From Bugula neritina (taxonomy: Eukaryota; Bryozoa; Gymnolaemata; Cheilostomatida; Bugulidae): DNA of 64,000 bases. Below, piece by piece: positions 1 through 13,415 of this stretch. The stretch covers positions 13,458,980 to 13,522,979 of the forward strand of contig OZ037771.1 of the NCBI GenBank assembly GCA_964035545.1. The letters run 5' to 3'. Below the pieces are notes generated by a model. It searched no databases and was not told the origin of the DNA. It saw only the letters and a list, made by a program, of their open reading frames with translations. Position 1 is the stretch's first letter. Each line of letters starts with the position of its first letter. Position numbers and translations under genes: made by a program.

Positions 1-163
1 TATATTTGAAATATTGTAATTTTACACATTGTGAGCTTAAAAGGCACTGTAGCCATCATCTTTTGAAATGTTCTGTGTTGGAGAATGTATTTTTATAGAG
101 TACCAAACACTCTTCTAGATGATCAATAACTATCCAGGTTTCTGATATTACAATAGCGTAGGG

Positions 164-493
164 CAGGGGTGTCCAACCTGTTCGGAGAGAGGGCCACTAA
201 AATGGAATATTTTATGGTGAGGGCCACATTGTAAAATTTAGCTTGAGCTGGGAGCCACAGCATTAGTAATTTCTAAGTTACTTTATTTCCAATTTCTATG
301 AATCATTATGCAATGAAGTCCCAATTGCAGGTTGCATGCCTTTAGTATAAATACAAATAAGACATTTAAAAAGTGATTTTACCACTCTAATTCATATGCA
401 TGAGCAAAATATTTTATCTGTTGTGCTTTTGAGGGCCACGTAAATGAAAGCTGGGGGCAACATCCAGCCCTCGGCGCCTGTTGAACAGCTCTG
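164..493. mobile_element. hAT-type MITE with 8-bp target duplication
   Basis: A 330-bp non-coding element begins CAGGGGTGTCCAAC and ends with the imperfect inverse GTTGAACAGCTCTG. It is flanked by gcgtaggg (156-163) and gcgcaggg (494-501), an 8-bp duplication with one mismatch. The CAGGGGTGTCCAAC-like tip and the 8-bp duplication are hAT hallmarks. No transposase is encoded, so it is a non-autonomous copy, somewhat diverged. Confidence 0.7.
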
Positions 494-503
494 GCGCAGG
501 GTA

Positions 504-894
504 AGCCTAGGGCCACACTGTGCGTATTTTCGCATGCGAACATTTAAACGCAAGTAGAAAAGGTGTCCACTGTAGCATCAGTGAAATCGAAAAACTACTA
601 GCTAATACTATTTGCGTTTAACTTTACTGCTCGCCTTGTTGCTATGGCTACAAGTGAAGTTTTCATTTTTAAATCGCACTCGCTTTCAATAACACGAAAT
701 TTACTGGAATGTAGCAATAAAATAAAATAATTGGGCTCGCTAAATAACTACCAGCCAATTAGGCGACGGCGACAGAGACGGTTCACACTCCCGTTCAGAA
801 TGCTGAGCGACAAGTGCGAATGTTTTCTCAACGCATACAGTGGACACCTTTGCTAGTTGTGGTTTAAACTTTCGCACAGTGTGGCCCTAGGCTA
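504..894. mobile_element. MITE family A, copy 1 (long TIR)
   Basis: About 390 bp with terminal inverted repeats of roughly 70 bp. The left end reads AGCCTAGGGCCACACTGTGCG and the right end is its inverse, both followed inward by a shared AAAGGTGTCCACTGT motif. No ORF. A second copy of the family lies at 50994-51305 and a terminal fragment at 51458-51489. It starts 2-3 bp after the hAT MITE duplication at 494-501, so one element landed beside the other. Superfamily unassigned; the duplication at its edges (TA or TTA) is ambiguous. Confidence 0.7.
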
Positions 895-1799
895 ACAGAG
901 GCATTAATTTTCAGCCCTCTAGCAACAGAGCAAATGCATAACACCTTTTAGATTCCAAAGTTTCAAAGCTAAAGCTTGAAATTGGCTTGTGATTTCTCAA
1001 GTTCTATCAGTAATCATAAATGTCAGATCTTTTCTTAACATAAGCATTTAAGACTTACAAAATTTAATTGAATATCTAAAAACATTTATAATGTATATAC
1101 TAAATATGTTATCTGCCCAAATTGCTTCATTTAAAGCTAAATATTAACTAATTTGTATTACAATATAACATGCATAATTATAGAAGCTCAAGTTTAACAT
1201 GAGCTACAGAATGCTAAAGTTATCAAATTAACATATTTCTCTCTTATCATGTAGCCGCACGCATATCTTGTTTTGTTTGCTAGAATAGCACACTGTTAGC
1301 TACAAGTTATCAATTTCTAGATCTACCTTTGTTTGACTTTGACTAACTGTTTTTTCAAATAACAATTTCTTTACAAATTTTATATTTGAACTGAATAAAA
1401 AAGTTATTGTATAGAAGCAATGGAAACTGATAGCTGTTGTTGTTTGAATATAACGACAGGTTACAGTACTAACACACGACACTGATACAAGTCAATACTA
1501 GTACACACTTATTCGTCTGAGGTGTTTTATGTATGTACTTGATAAACTGAATGCAAATAGTCTAGCGGCTAAAGTTACTTCATCGCATAAAAACATTTTC
1601 AATGACAGCAAGCTACACAAACTGGAGCTGGTAAGCTTACAAGCTACCCTACTAGATGCAGTCATATTTATAGCTATTAAAAATAAAATATATTATAGCG
1701 ATATATAGTAATTGAAAGTTGTTATACAACCCACATATTGTTTTATTCCTTAGGAAGTGGTGGTATTTCTATGGTTTCAGCTGAAGTATGAAAATTATA

Positions 1800-2077
1800 T
1801 ACTATTTAGAGTTGACTATATATTATATCTAGAGTAGAGTACTATATAATATATTTAGAGTAGAGTACTATATAATATATTTAGAGTAGAGTACTATATA
1901 TAATATATACAGAGTAGAGTACTATATAATATATTTAGAGTAGGGTATTATATAATATATTTAGAGTAGAGTACTATATAATATATTTAGAGTAGAGTAC
2001 TATATAATATATTTAGAGTAGAGTACTATATAATATATTTAGAGTAGAGTACTATATAATATATTTAGAGTAGAATG
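1800..2077. repeat. 26-bp minisatellite
   Basis: About ten copies of an AT-rich unit containing actatataatatatttaga followed by gtagagt. Unit length is mostly 26 bp, with slightly variable units near the left edge. Non-coding and intergenic. Apart from this array and the two MITEs, nothing else is recognisable in 1-3035. Confidence 0.9.
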
Positions 2078-3035
2078 ATACAATTTAAAGTATGCATGGA
2101 GTTGCCCTATAGTTTAACTGTTCAGAGTGGTGTTTTACTTCAAGTTGTAGTAAAGTTGAACTAGATTCACAGTCGCATTTCACTATATATTTATAATAAA
2201 TGGAGTTATATTTGTTATTTAGAGTCACCCTATTCGTTATGAAGCTATATCTCTTTATAGTTTAATGGATACAGTTTGAAAACTGCATTAAAGTCATTGT
2301 AATTTGGAGATTAGTTCATTACAATAAGCCACTGTTTTCAACTTACATAAAAGTAAAAACGAAGACTAATAATTAATGGGATCTTTGTATGTCGATTTAG
2401 AAGCAATATTTTGCTGTCACAGCTTATTAAAGAGCAGATATTCCATGTTCTAACATTGAGCATATCCTGTGTCTTAGGATGATTGCTGCCGTTATGAATT
2501 AAGTGCTGTCATTAAAGTATATGGTGTTGCCTAGCCTGGAATTTTGTTACACTTTTGAACGGCTGTTCCATCTACAGCTTCTACAAGGTGTTGCTTTAGA
2601 TGTTCACTAAAAATATCTATTGGACACTAGATAAGCTGAACTAACTAAGTTTCTGTGGAATTTTAATTAACTTTTTTTTATCAACAGATAAAATGAGATG
2701 CGATTATAGAGGTAGACTGCTGATCGATGTGATCGCTGTCATTTGCAACAACACCTAATTTTTATACAGTAACCTGAACTCACACTTTATTTGTTATATT
2801 AGTATCTTGTTCAATCAGACAATGTTTACTTTAAGCAACTTAACCAGGTAATTGTAAACAAACACTGTATTGATTAATGAAGTTTCAATGCTGCCTTTGT
2901 AATTATAGCGTTTACTATAACAAATTTAGCATAATGCTATCTTTTAGATAGGGCTAAACATTTCCGACTAAACCTTACTCATATACAGCCTGTTGAAACT
3001 GCATGACAGAAACTTGTTGAAAGAACTCCACCAAA

Positions 3036-6000
3036 ATGTTTGGTACTGTGCAGCAGAAAGCATATATAGTACCGACTACTAGAAGGAAAGCTCATCCCAG
3101 CCAGGTAAGAAGCTTAACCTAGGTCATTTCTCTGTGAGAGTTTTGCAACCTCATGTGTGTGAATATTTTATGTTTATTTGGTGAAGTATTGCTTGAGTTA
3201 ACCAACTATAACTAATGTACACAGACTGGTTATTGTTATTCTTATACAATATACAGGATATAATTATTATAATTAGAGACTTCCGCTAACTGGTCTATCA
3301 AATATATATTTTTAGACTGCAGCCTACATTTTTTCCTGTCATGCTACAATTTAAACCCAAAAGTGTTTTCAAAATTAATTCCTCAAAACCTTTAGAGTTG
3401 CTTTCTCATTTTCTATTTTATATAAATGTTTTACTAATAAATACGGACAGATATGAAGTGTAACGCTATATAGGGACGAAAGTAATTATTAATTAAAAAA
3501 ATGCTTCCATTTTTGAGAAAAATTAAAACTTTTAAATTTGCATTTATTTTTAGAAATTGTTCGACTCAACCACCTCACTGACAGTTCGACCAATGACAAA
3601 TAAGAAAAGTGGCAGCAAAAGTGACTGGAAAAACAACTATGGACGCGCATGTTGGACAGCAGACAACTCTAGATACAGCTCCAGTAACTCACATAACAGC
3701 TTTAAGGTAGCTGCTGTTGCCTTGTTGTTGGTATCTTAGTAAATGTTAGCTCTTAATAAACTCAGAAACATAAATGTTTATGATTACATAGATTGTCCAC
3801 ATAATAATATTACTATAAAATGAACCAAAGTGAATCTTTAGCATAAAGTATGGACGTGTTGAAATTAGAATTTAACATTCATGCAGGCTAACATAGTAAG
3901 GCTTTGAAAAACAACAGCTAACTTTCAAAATAAGCTTTGAAATTTAAATTTGCTAGGCAATATGATTCTTTTACTCTTGTGATTTGACTTTGATAACAAA
4001 GAATTTGAGAAAACTGTGACATTGTTAAGATATTTTTGTGGCAGTACTATATTATAGATGCTAAAGTATTGTAATGGAATAGCGCAAGATATTCTCACAA
4101 TACAGTGCTGGTATATAATTTTAGTATTATTCGGTCACTATCAACGTATTATTTCCGTCTCTCCTAAGAAAATCAGTTTGAACATTAATAATTTTCGGAG
4201 AAGGCTATGCTGACAAGTGATTTTAATGTCATATTCATAGTGACAGGGTGAACTGTAGCCACACTAGATTCCGTACGCAGGCTTTCTTTTTGAGTCACCT
4301 AATTAAATAAAGATACCTTTAAATTTCAGGACAGTTATGGCCATGCAGATAAATCAGGTGATCAAACCAGACCTAGCCTCAGCTACTCAAGATCCTACAC
4401 AACTGTTGCACCAAAGAACTCAAGCTACACATTGCCATCCACAGCCAGTCTTCCAAAAACTGGACAAGTCAAGCTGACATCTTTACATGATGAACTCGCT
4501 ATGTCAAGGTCACTTCACCCTAGAGCTAAAAGTATGTCATCACTTTGAATATACTGATGAGTCATTATATGTAAAGATGAATTTCTGATATTATGAAGAC
4601 ATACAGACACACACTCAAGCACATATATAAACATAATTAAAAAATAGCAATAGATAGAGTCAATCAATTCAATTTAAACAAAACATTATCCTTAAGTTAA
4701 ACAAAATTGAAAAATTTATTGCTCATGTGACGTTTTGGTAATGGAAACTACAAAAAGTTAAAATAATGTATCCAGGCGCTTATTCTTTAGCTGTAGGATC
4801 TAACAGAGCCAGACAAAGTAGATTGAGGGAGGCATCTCAGGACACCCTACACAATAAATGGAAGCTAGAACCTGGCAGTATTGGAGATATAACTTTAGCT
4901 GACTTACATTCTGTAATCAACACAGAGTTTCCTGTAAGTTATGCTCCATATTATACAACAATTAGAAATTATAATGCTTAAATAGTTATATAAATTATCA
5001 GTAGAAATTATTGAACAGAAGAGTATTGCTTATTTGCTTATAAATGATTATAAGATCGAGATTAAAAATTTCAAAAGAAAGTATTAGCACTTTGCAAATG
5101 CTATAGCTATTTGGCCATGTAATGTTTATTTGGAAAACTAATCCAAGTGTTGATAACTATAGATAGATTTAGTTAATGTCACTAGGAGTTATCTGCTTTC
5201 TTGTAATGAGCCGTTTCTAGTGTTATCTGTTCCCCAATTATATGTGAACACACTATTGAAGTTTAGATGTCGATTTTTATTTTTAAAATATCATAGAGGT
5301 CTCATGCAGCCTCATTTACATGTGCAGACAATTCCTATTATATAAATCTAAATCTGCAACATGTGAATAAGTTGAGAGTTAAAAAGTAGACAACTCTTGC
5401 TATCTTAGAATAAGAGTTATTAAAATTCAGCTCAGATGAGAATGGAATGGGGCAACTTTATTGAATACAATTCTTTCGTAACTATTTAGTTGGTGTTTAG
5501 CTTTGAAAAGAATATCAACAAGTAAGGCAGATGCGTATTATGGAGTTGTCCCACCAATAAAACAAATGAATAGACAATTCCCACAAGTAGACAACTTTGT
5601 TTAACTTTTATTGCTATTTTTAGACAAATGCACACATTTCAAAGTTATATATATATCATGAACATAAACTAAATACGGTTTACTTTACAGTCAAAACTAA
5701 ACTAGAAAAATAAATAATACTATTGAGCAACATCTTGAATACAAAATACTATGACACTTTATAATAATACATTCTTTGTAATAATATAGAATAGATTTTG
5801 CGTATTTAAAGGAACATAAACATTGCAAGCTGTATCAAAAGCTTGCTAAAAGGGGACTAAAAACAAAACAAATATAACCACATTACAAAAATATAGAACA
5901 TATAGAATATAATCAGTGATGTATGCATCACATGCCAATACAAATAATACATTTTTATGGAATATCCGATACTATTTACAAAGAATATAAATACATAGCA

Positions 6001-9000
6001 CAACAATGCCTAGTCTAAGGGGTCAGATCGGGGTCAAACCAATCCAGGCTGATTATATCTCGTAGAAAAGGGGGTGGATTTAGGGCGTTCAACCCCGAGG
6101 TTATATTGTGATGTCCACTCCTTATAAGTTGTTTTCGAATTGCCAAGGCCGACAGTAGCTTTAGATTCTTCTTGCGATGTGATTGGACGAGCTTGAAAAA
6201 TCGAGCATCCGTTTTCTCATCCAGTCGAAACTTGCGCTTAAGACGATCCACGTTGCTCTTGCTTAGATCCACTCCGACAGCAAAAGACATACTCAGCAGT
6301 CTAAAAAACAGAAGACATCAATGAGGAGACCTACTGAAAGATGCTTATAGAAGCAGGCGTTTACAGTAATCACTGGCTTCCTGTCAGATGGTAGTTGGAA
6401 CCAATCAGAGACTGTGTTACTAAAAGCTGGTGGAAAATAACCGACCAGTGTATTTACTTTACATTTCTCAGATGGTAAACAATACATCTTATACTTCCAC
6501 GTAAAATATAAGCTGATTACAAGTAGGTTTGGCGTCGACTGGGCACAGTAAATCATAAATCACTCATAATTAATGACCTGCGCGCCAGGCAGACAGCTCA
6601 GTGGGATTATTAGGTTTCCTTTAGCCATAGATTCTATGAAATATTACTAGAGAAAGAGGGTGGGTGAGAAAATGTCCGACCTGTAGATTTGTGAGATTGT
6701 GGATGGAGTGATCGTCTCGATACGGGACAGTAATTCTCTACTGACTAGTCTGTGTAACCTTCGAGATGGCTTCACATGCATTTCGTACATCTGCAATGAG
6801 TAATACGGTATAGAGTGAGCAATACGGTATAGAATGAGCAATACAGTATAGAATGAGCAATACAGTATAGAATGAGTAATACGGTATAGAATGAGCAATA
6901 CGGTATAGAATGAGTAATACGGTATAGAATGAGTAATACTGTATAGAGTGAGCAATACGGTATAGAATGAGTAATACGGTATAGAATGAGTAATACTGTA
7001 TAGAGTGAGCAATACGGTATAGAATGAGTAATACGGTATAGAATGAGTAATACTGTATAGAGTGAGCAATACGGTATAGAATGAGTAATACGGTATAGAA
7101 TGAGTAATACAGTATTGAATAAGTAATACTGTATAGAGTGAGTAATACGGTATTACACAGAACCCACCTTGAGACAGGCATCCTCGTCGGGGGCTGCCGG
7201 ACTAGACTGAATTACTCGGTAAGCTATCTCGATGCTCTGCATGTGTGTAAGATCAACATTCTCTACGGCAACTGTAGCCAGGTTGTGGCACACGTGACTG
7301 TACCTGCAGCAATACCAGTTGATAGCTAGAGTCAGCAATACCAGTTGATGGTTATAGTCAGCAATACCAGTTTGTAGCTAGAGTCGGTAACAATATAAAT
7401 ATTATGCATCTATGTATAAAGAAAAGAGAGAGAGAATTTTATGCAATTATTATATAAAAAATAAATGTATTGAAAAACTGGTCTGGGACAATCGATTATT
7501 GAAGAAACATAACTCCAAAGTTGGCTGCAGTTGGCTCCACCAACAGTTAGCAAGTTGGTCTTCCATGTGTGAAGTTGTGAAAATTGAAATTAAGACAAGA
7601 TACTCATCTCTCTAACTGGAAGTGTAAGTATTAGTGACGAGTGTAACTATAGAGTGTAGTGTAACTACAGAGTAAAGGCTCTAAGGCCTTGCTCAGAAGG
7701 CCGTGTATATTTTCTGCCCTGCCTCAAGCCCAATGCAGAAAACCTGGCACCGAATCGCCCACAAAATTGTGACATATTCAACAGCCTCCAAAAACAACAA
7801 CCAACTCAGAGAAGGAAAAACAGGAAGTCTTAAGCAGAGTATCCCGGGAAGAATCCAAGTACCGTAGCTAATGAGATGGCCAGTTACTTGGTGTCAAATG
7901 GCAGACGGAGGAATGCCAAAGTAGCATATTAGTAGTTCACTTGCACAACAATATCTGAGTGATTGAAGCTCATCTCTTGCCAACTAAAGGCAAGAAGTAT
8001 ATCAATCAGTTTTCACAAAACATACTGAGACACGAGAGATAATAGGGATGGCGCAATCAACCTACCTCCTTCCTCCAGACCTCTTAAAGCTGCCCAGGTT
8101 CACTGTAACGGTGAACTCTACCATCGCCCCGTAGTCTAGGAGCAGCTTCACGATAGGCAGGTTGTGCTTCTCTATGGCCAACCTCAATGCACTCATACCT
8201 ACAGCAGCGGTTAGAGATAGGAGTTAGCATGTTATATTCACCTACAGCTAACAGGTATTTCCTGGAGCACCAGTTGGAGATGTAAACCAGTGTGCTATGT
8301 TCACCTAACAGCAGTAGACAAGAAGGAAAACATCAAAGTAAAATCGGAAGAGTAAGTTTAAAGAAACTTACATGCATTGTGACGAAGGGGTTCGTTACAC
8401 CCCGCACCCCCCTCTAGCAGGTGTCGCACTGTGTCTATGCTCTGTATGGCCACTGCACACATCAAGGGGGTCCAACGCCTGTGGTCCACGCTGTTTTTAT
8501 TTATCTAAATATTACACAAGACAGGTTTATGCGTCAATATGATTACCACATTCTATTTTAAGCATAATTAATAAATGGTTAGTGCCAATATTTTGCAGTG
8601 TAGATGTGGGCAAATGTCAATATATGCTAAAACAGCCTAAACTTTGTGCTGTTTACTAAAAACATTGCCTCATCATAACCATTACCCCTGGTTAGCCACA
8701 ACAAAAATATTATTGTACTTTAGCCCGAATGGAATGACAGAGGAGATGAAATGAGGTGATAAAATACATAAACCAAAGTAAGATAAGACTATCTAAACTA
8801 AGATACAGTCTCTACTGGGGTTAATGGCTGATAGAGCAAGCACTGGATATCAGGGCAATAATGCTAAAAACAGATTCGACTGTTTGCTGCTGAACTATTT
8901 GCTGCTGCTAAGGACGTTGGCACCAACCTTCGTAGTCATGAGATATTTCACAAACTCAGTGGCTCCAGTGGCGCTGGCTATGTGGAGTATAGTCTTGCCA

Positions 9001-12000
9001 TCGGCATCGGACACATTAGTGCTCTCTGGTTTGTGTTCTATCAGTAGCTTCAGCAAATCCAACCTGCAAAGGATAGGAGAATTCTAAGAAAGGATAAAAT
9101 CCACCACAGCTGCTGCTGCTGCTGCTGACATAATACTACAGGGGCAGCCTTTTTCCTATTAGATAATAACTTTGAATTTCCTCTGCTAAAAATAATCACC
9201 TATCGAATTACACATTTGGTCGTCAGCAGCTGCTATGCAACATAAAAATTGAAAAATGAATTTCTGTGACTAAAAATAAAACTGCCTTTGCTGCCGCTGC
9301 GCTTTGCTACCTCTGTACTTTGAGTGACTACGACAGGTGGTACCTGAATACTGTCAGCAAAAACTTTTACTGTTGGCAAGGATTTTATCCTTGGCAGCAA
9401 TTTACATCAAGGACACTGCAAGGTTATTGTTATAACAATGCTGCCGAGGCAGCGAACTTGTAACAATGCAGTACTTTGCTGCCAAACTTTGCCAGATAGA
9501 ACAAGGTCTACCTTGACTCAAGGTAAACCTAATTCTCTTAAGACAACTCAAGTTGGATTTTCATAAAATTTACTCGAGTCAACACCAAAAGGTGAAAGAG
9601 GAAACAACCAGTGGTTAGAATAAAAGGTACACCCATAGCAGTGGTTAACACCAGTGCCTTGACTATGCATGTATAAAAGGGCTATCAGCTGGCCAACTTC
9701 CAGATTAAAATTATTATCCTCCATTATGACAGTTCATAGATATTTATATATTAGTTATTCATCTTCTAGTTACACACCCACAAATATACTGCCTTTGCTA
9801 CTACTAGTACTACTGCTATTAGTACTACTGCTGCTGCTACTACTACTGCTACTAGTACTACTTATACTACTATTAGTACTACTGCTACTAGTACTACTAC
9901 TACTATTAGTACTACTACTACTACTACTACTACTGGAGTACTGGTACTACTGCTGCTACTACTACTACTACTACTACTACTACTGCTACTAGTACTACTA
10001 CTAATATTATTACTGACAAAAGTAAACCTGGGAAGCCAACACCTTCACTCTACTGCTTCTAGCAAATACAAAAATCACAATCGCATAAAAAACTTCAGGG
10101 AGCTGGTATGTTGTACAATACAAGGAAAACTTGTTGATGGTGTATTCGTGGAGGGAATGCAACACTAGCAGAAAGTTATTTGCGTGACTTGCAGATTCAT
10201 CATACAAGCCGACCAAACTGCTGAGGAAACTCTGACACAGCATCCAATCCCAGAGTCAGCGCTTACCAAGTTAACCCAGCATATTATGTTTAGTCAATAG
10301 AATAAGGAAACACAACAATGTATAATAATTAGCCATAGGCAAAGCTGAGTGAAATAAAACAATAGAAGTATTGGCTAAAATATTGTCACCCAAAGAACTA
10401 ATTACTGGCCCCAAATATAGTAAAAATAAGCTTCCTTCAAATGGATAATAAACTAGACCTACCTGGAAGACACAAGACCTACCTGGTAGACACTATACCT
10501 ACCTGGTAGATACAAGACCTACCTAGTAGACACAAGACCTACCTGGTAGACACAAGACCTACCTAGTAGACACTATACCTACCTGGTAGACACTAGACCT
10601 ACCTGGTGGACACTATACCTACCTGGTGGACACTAGACCTACCTGGTGGACACTATACCTACCTGGTAGACACAAGACCTACCTGGTAGACACAATACCT
10701 ACCTGGTAGACACAAGACCTACCTGGTAGACACTATACCTACCTGGTAGACACTATACCTACCTGGAAGACACTATACCTACCTGGAAGACACTAGACTT
10801 ACCTGGTAGACACAATACCTACCTGGTAGACACAAGACCTACCACAGCACAGTGACCAACAAGTGGAAAGCATATAAAGAGATTAGAGCCACTCAAGTGT
10901 TACGAAAGATTAATGGTTAGTAAGTAGTTCACAACTAACAGCTCAAGTCTGTCAGACAATGCTGTGAGCAAGTAGACAGTATGTGGACCAGTAGAGAATA
11001 TGTGGACCAGTAGAGAATAAGTGGACCAGTAGAGAATAAGTGGACCAGTAGACAGTATGTGGACCAGTAGACAGTATGTGGACCAGTAGATAATAAGTGG
11101 ACCAGTAGACAGTATGTGGACCAGTAGAGAATAAGTGGACCAGTAGAGAATAAGTGGACCAGTAGAGAGAGAGAGAATGTTATAATCCTTTGGTGGGTGA
11201 CCACACTACACTATAGAGTATTACACAATATGTATCCTGTGTGGTTGGTTGACTGGCTGTGTGGCTATGTGGTTGCTAGATAAGGGAAGTGGATAGAGAA
11301 ACAGAAATTAACCCAGACAAAGAATCTTGCTGAAATTTTCATCCAACCAAAATCAATAGTTTACTGACTAAAGAGCTAGCACTGGACAGAGTAAGAAGTG
11401 AGTTAGCTGAAGGTACAGCTATCTGGTACAACCTTCACAAAGCACCGCCCACACACCTACCTCCGTCTCTTTACACTATTGTCAATTGGCGCGGCAAAAG
11501 CCATCGGCCAGTCAATAGATCTGTGCCAGGTGCTTGCAGGTGTTTCCTGTGCCTTATTGAGACAGGTAATATCTATTTTCTCTCCTCTACCGACACCTTA
11601 GCACAACAAATACTAGTTATTTACTGCGGAGCTTACCTTTGCCAAATGACGGCGGAATGTAGAGGTGATCTGCCCCATCTGTCTAAGCTCTGGAGGTCTG
11701 TGTCTGGCTGTTCCAGCAGCACCTTGATACACTCCCTGTGGTTCCCCTTCACTGCCAGGTGGAGAGGTGTAGAGCCCTGGGGAAACACGTAGTAGAATTT
11801 TAATGATGCCTGAGATAAGAATTGAGCCAAATTTTAGAGATTTGGCATTCTGCCAGAATTTCAATTGTTCCTTGAAAGGCTAATCGTTAGCCCATTAGCC
11901 GACAGCAAATAAAGATCGGCAGCTAACATCCTGTTTGGGGAAGCCGAATAAAAGTGATTGCAGAGCGAGCAGCTTGCTCTCAACTTCTCAACTTCGGGAG

Positions 12001-13384
12001 GTTTTTACATATTGGAATAAAAGTGTATGCAACATTGAGACAAGGGCACTTGCTAGAGAGTGTCAACTCCAAGACATGCATTTCTGGGCACATTGCTAAA
12101 GTTGTCAACTTGAATGGCACCACACAACAATAGCATGCCTCACAAATTTAGAAAAAAAAAACAACTTACTTGGGGGTTATATGCATTGACGGAACAGCCC
12201 TTGCTAATTAGAGATTGTAGTGTGTCAGCGTCCCCAACTTTGGCAGCATGAAGTAGACACTGTTCGTCTGACTCAACAGACAGCTCAGCTGTCTTATCAT
12301 AATTCAGCCACCTATAGATCCATGCAATCATCTTGTAACCTAAACCCTAAAAGTAAATAGTAATACAGTCAAGAACCTGCTGTCACATGTCAAGAACCTG
12401 CGATGATACTATAGAAACTTGTCAATGAACATGTAATTATTCATCCAGCCTTCGGTGAACTCCCTAACATAAATTTTCTTCTTTTCAGCAGCAGAAAGCA
12501 TTCAATTTTTTCTTAGTGAAAACAGCAGATGGGGCAGTGTAGTAAAATACTAGTAAATCAAGGAGTGGAATGTAAGGGGTTCGTTTAAGGAAGGGGTTAT
12601 TTACAAGAAGTAAAAACAACAGAAAATGTATTAATTTTCAACATATTTTCATAAACTCAATCAATATCATGCTACTAAAAGATTGCTAATATTTATACTT
12701 AGCTTGAAATGTTACATACAATGAAAGTTATCCCAAATATATTATTTTAATCAGTAATAACTATAAATATAAGAAAAATTGACCCCAATTACAATTCTAG
12801 CAAATTCGCAGATAAATTTCAACATAGAATAACAGTGTAAAATTAATATTAGTGTTTAAGAGCAATAACAACGCAAACTATCAACTACATATTCAGTATT
12901 GAAATAGTATAACTAAGACTCACAGTTCAAGTAGCACTGATATACTTCAGTTACTCTGAGTTAAAGTGTCACAAGATTTATTACAGAATAATTAAGGAAG
13001 CTCAACCATCTCCCACTACTGTCTTCTATCAACATACCCTCATCTGATCACTGCTTGCATTTTATACCATCATGCAGGTGTGTAGTATATAGGGCCTTGT
13101 AACAAGATTAACCAATCAGAATTGAGTTACTAAACTACTTGAAACAAAGGGGGGGGGACAACACTCAATAAGTCAACTAGCATTTGTGGTTAGCACGAAG
13201 AGCCAATGAAATGCTTTCATTATGACACTCGATCAGCGCAAATGCTGAAAAAATAACTTCTCATAAATTGATGAAAACAATTAATTGATTAATTTGCTTC
13301 AATGTGGTGAGAAACTAGTAATATATTTACATCAGGAACATCATTTAATATAAACATATTGCTTAGAATAATGCTGTTACAGAT

Positions 13385-13415
<31 letters not shown>

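Noticed and set aside
6647-7181. Long minus-strand ORFs of 140 and 147 codons with repeated TVLLTLYSI-type peptide
   Set aside because: Translation of a 19-bp minisatellite in an intron; only the final part (6790-6681) is a real exon.
9669-9992. Poly-Leu ORF of 107 codons
   Set aside because: (CTA)n microsatellite. Likewise 48244-48522 and 59399-59850.
10010-10243. Minus-strand ORF of 77 codons (VGLYDESASHANNF...)
   Set aside because: Lies in intron 2 of the ankyrin/SOCS-box gene, whose exons 2 and 3 already join in frame with a continuous ankyrin repeat; no splice sites fit.
10450-10852. Regularly spaced repeats resembling a CRISPR array
   Set aside because: Units are contiguous with no unique spacers, in an animal intron; it is a minisatellite. 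The same applies to 6795-7145 and 51885-52300.
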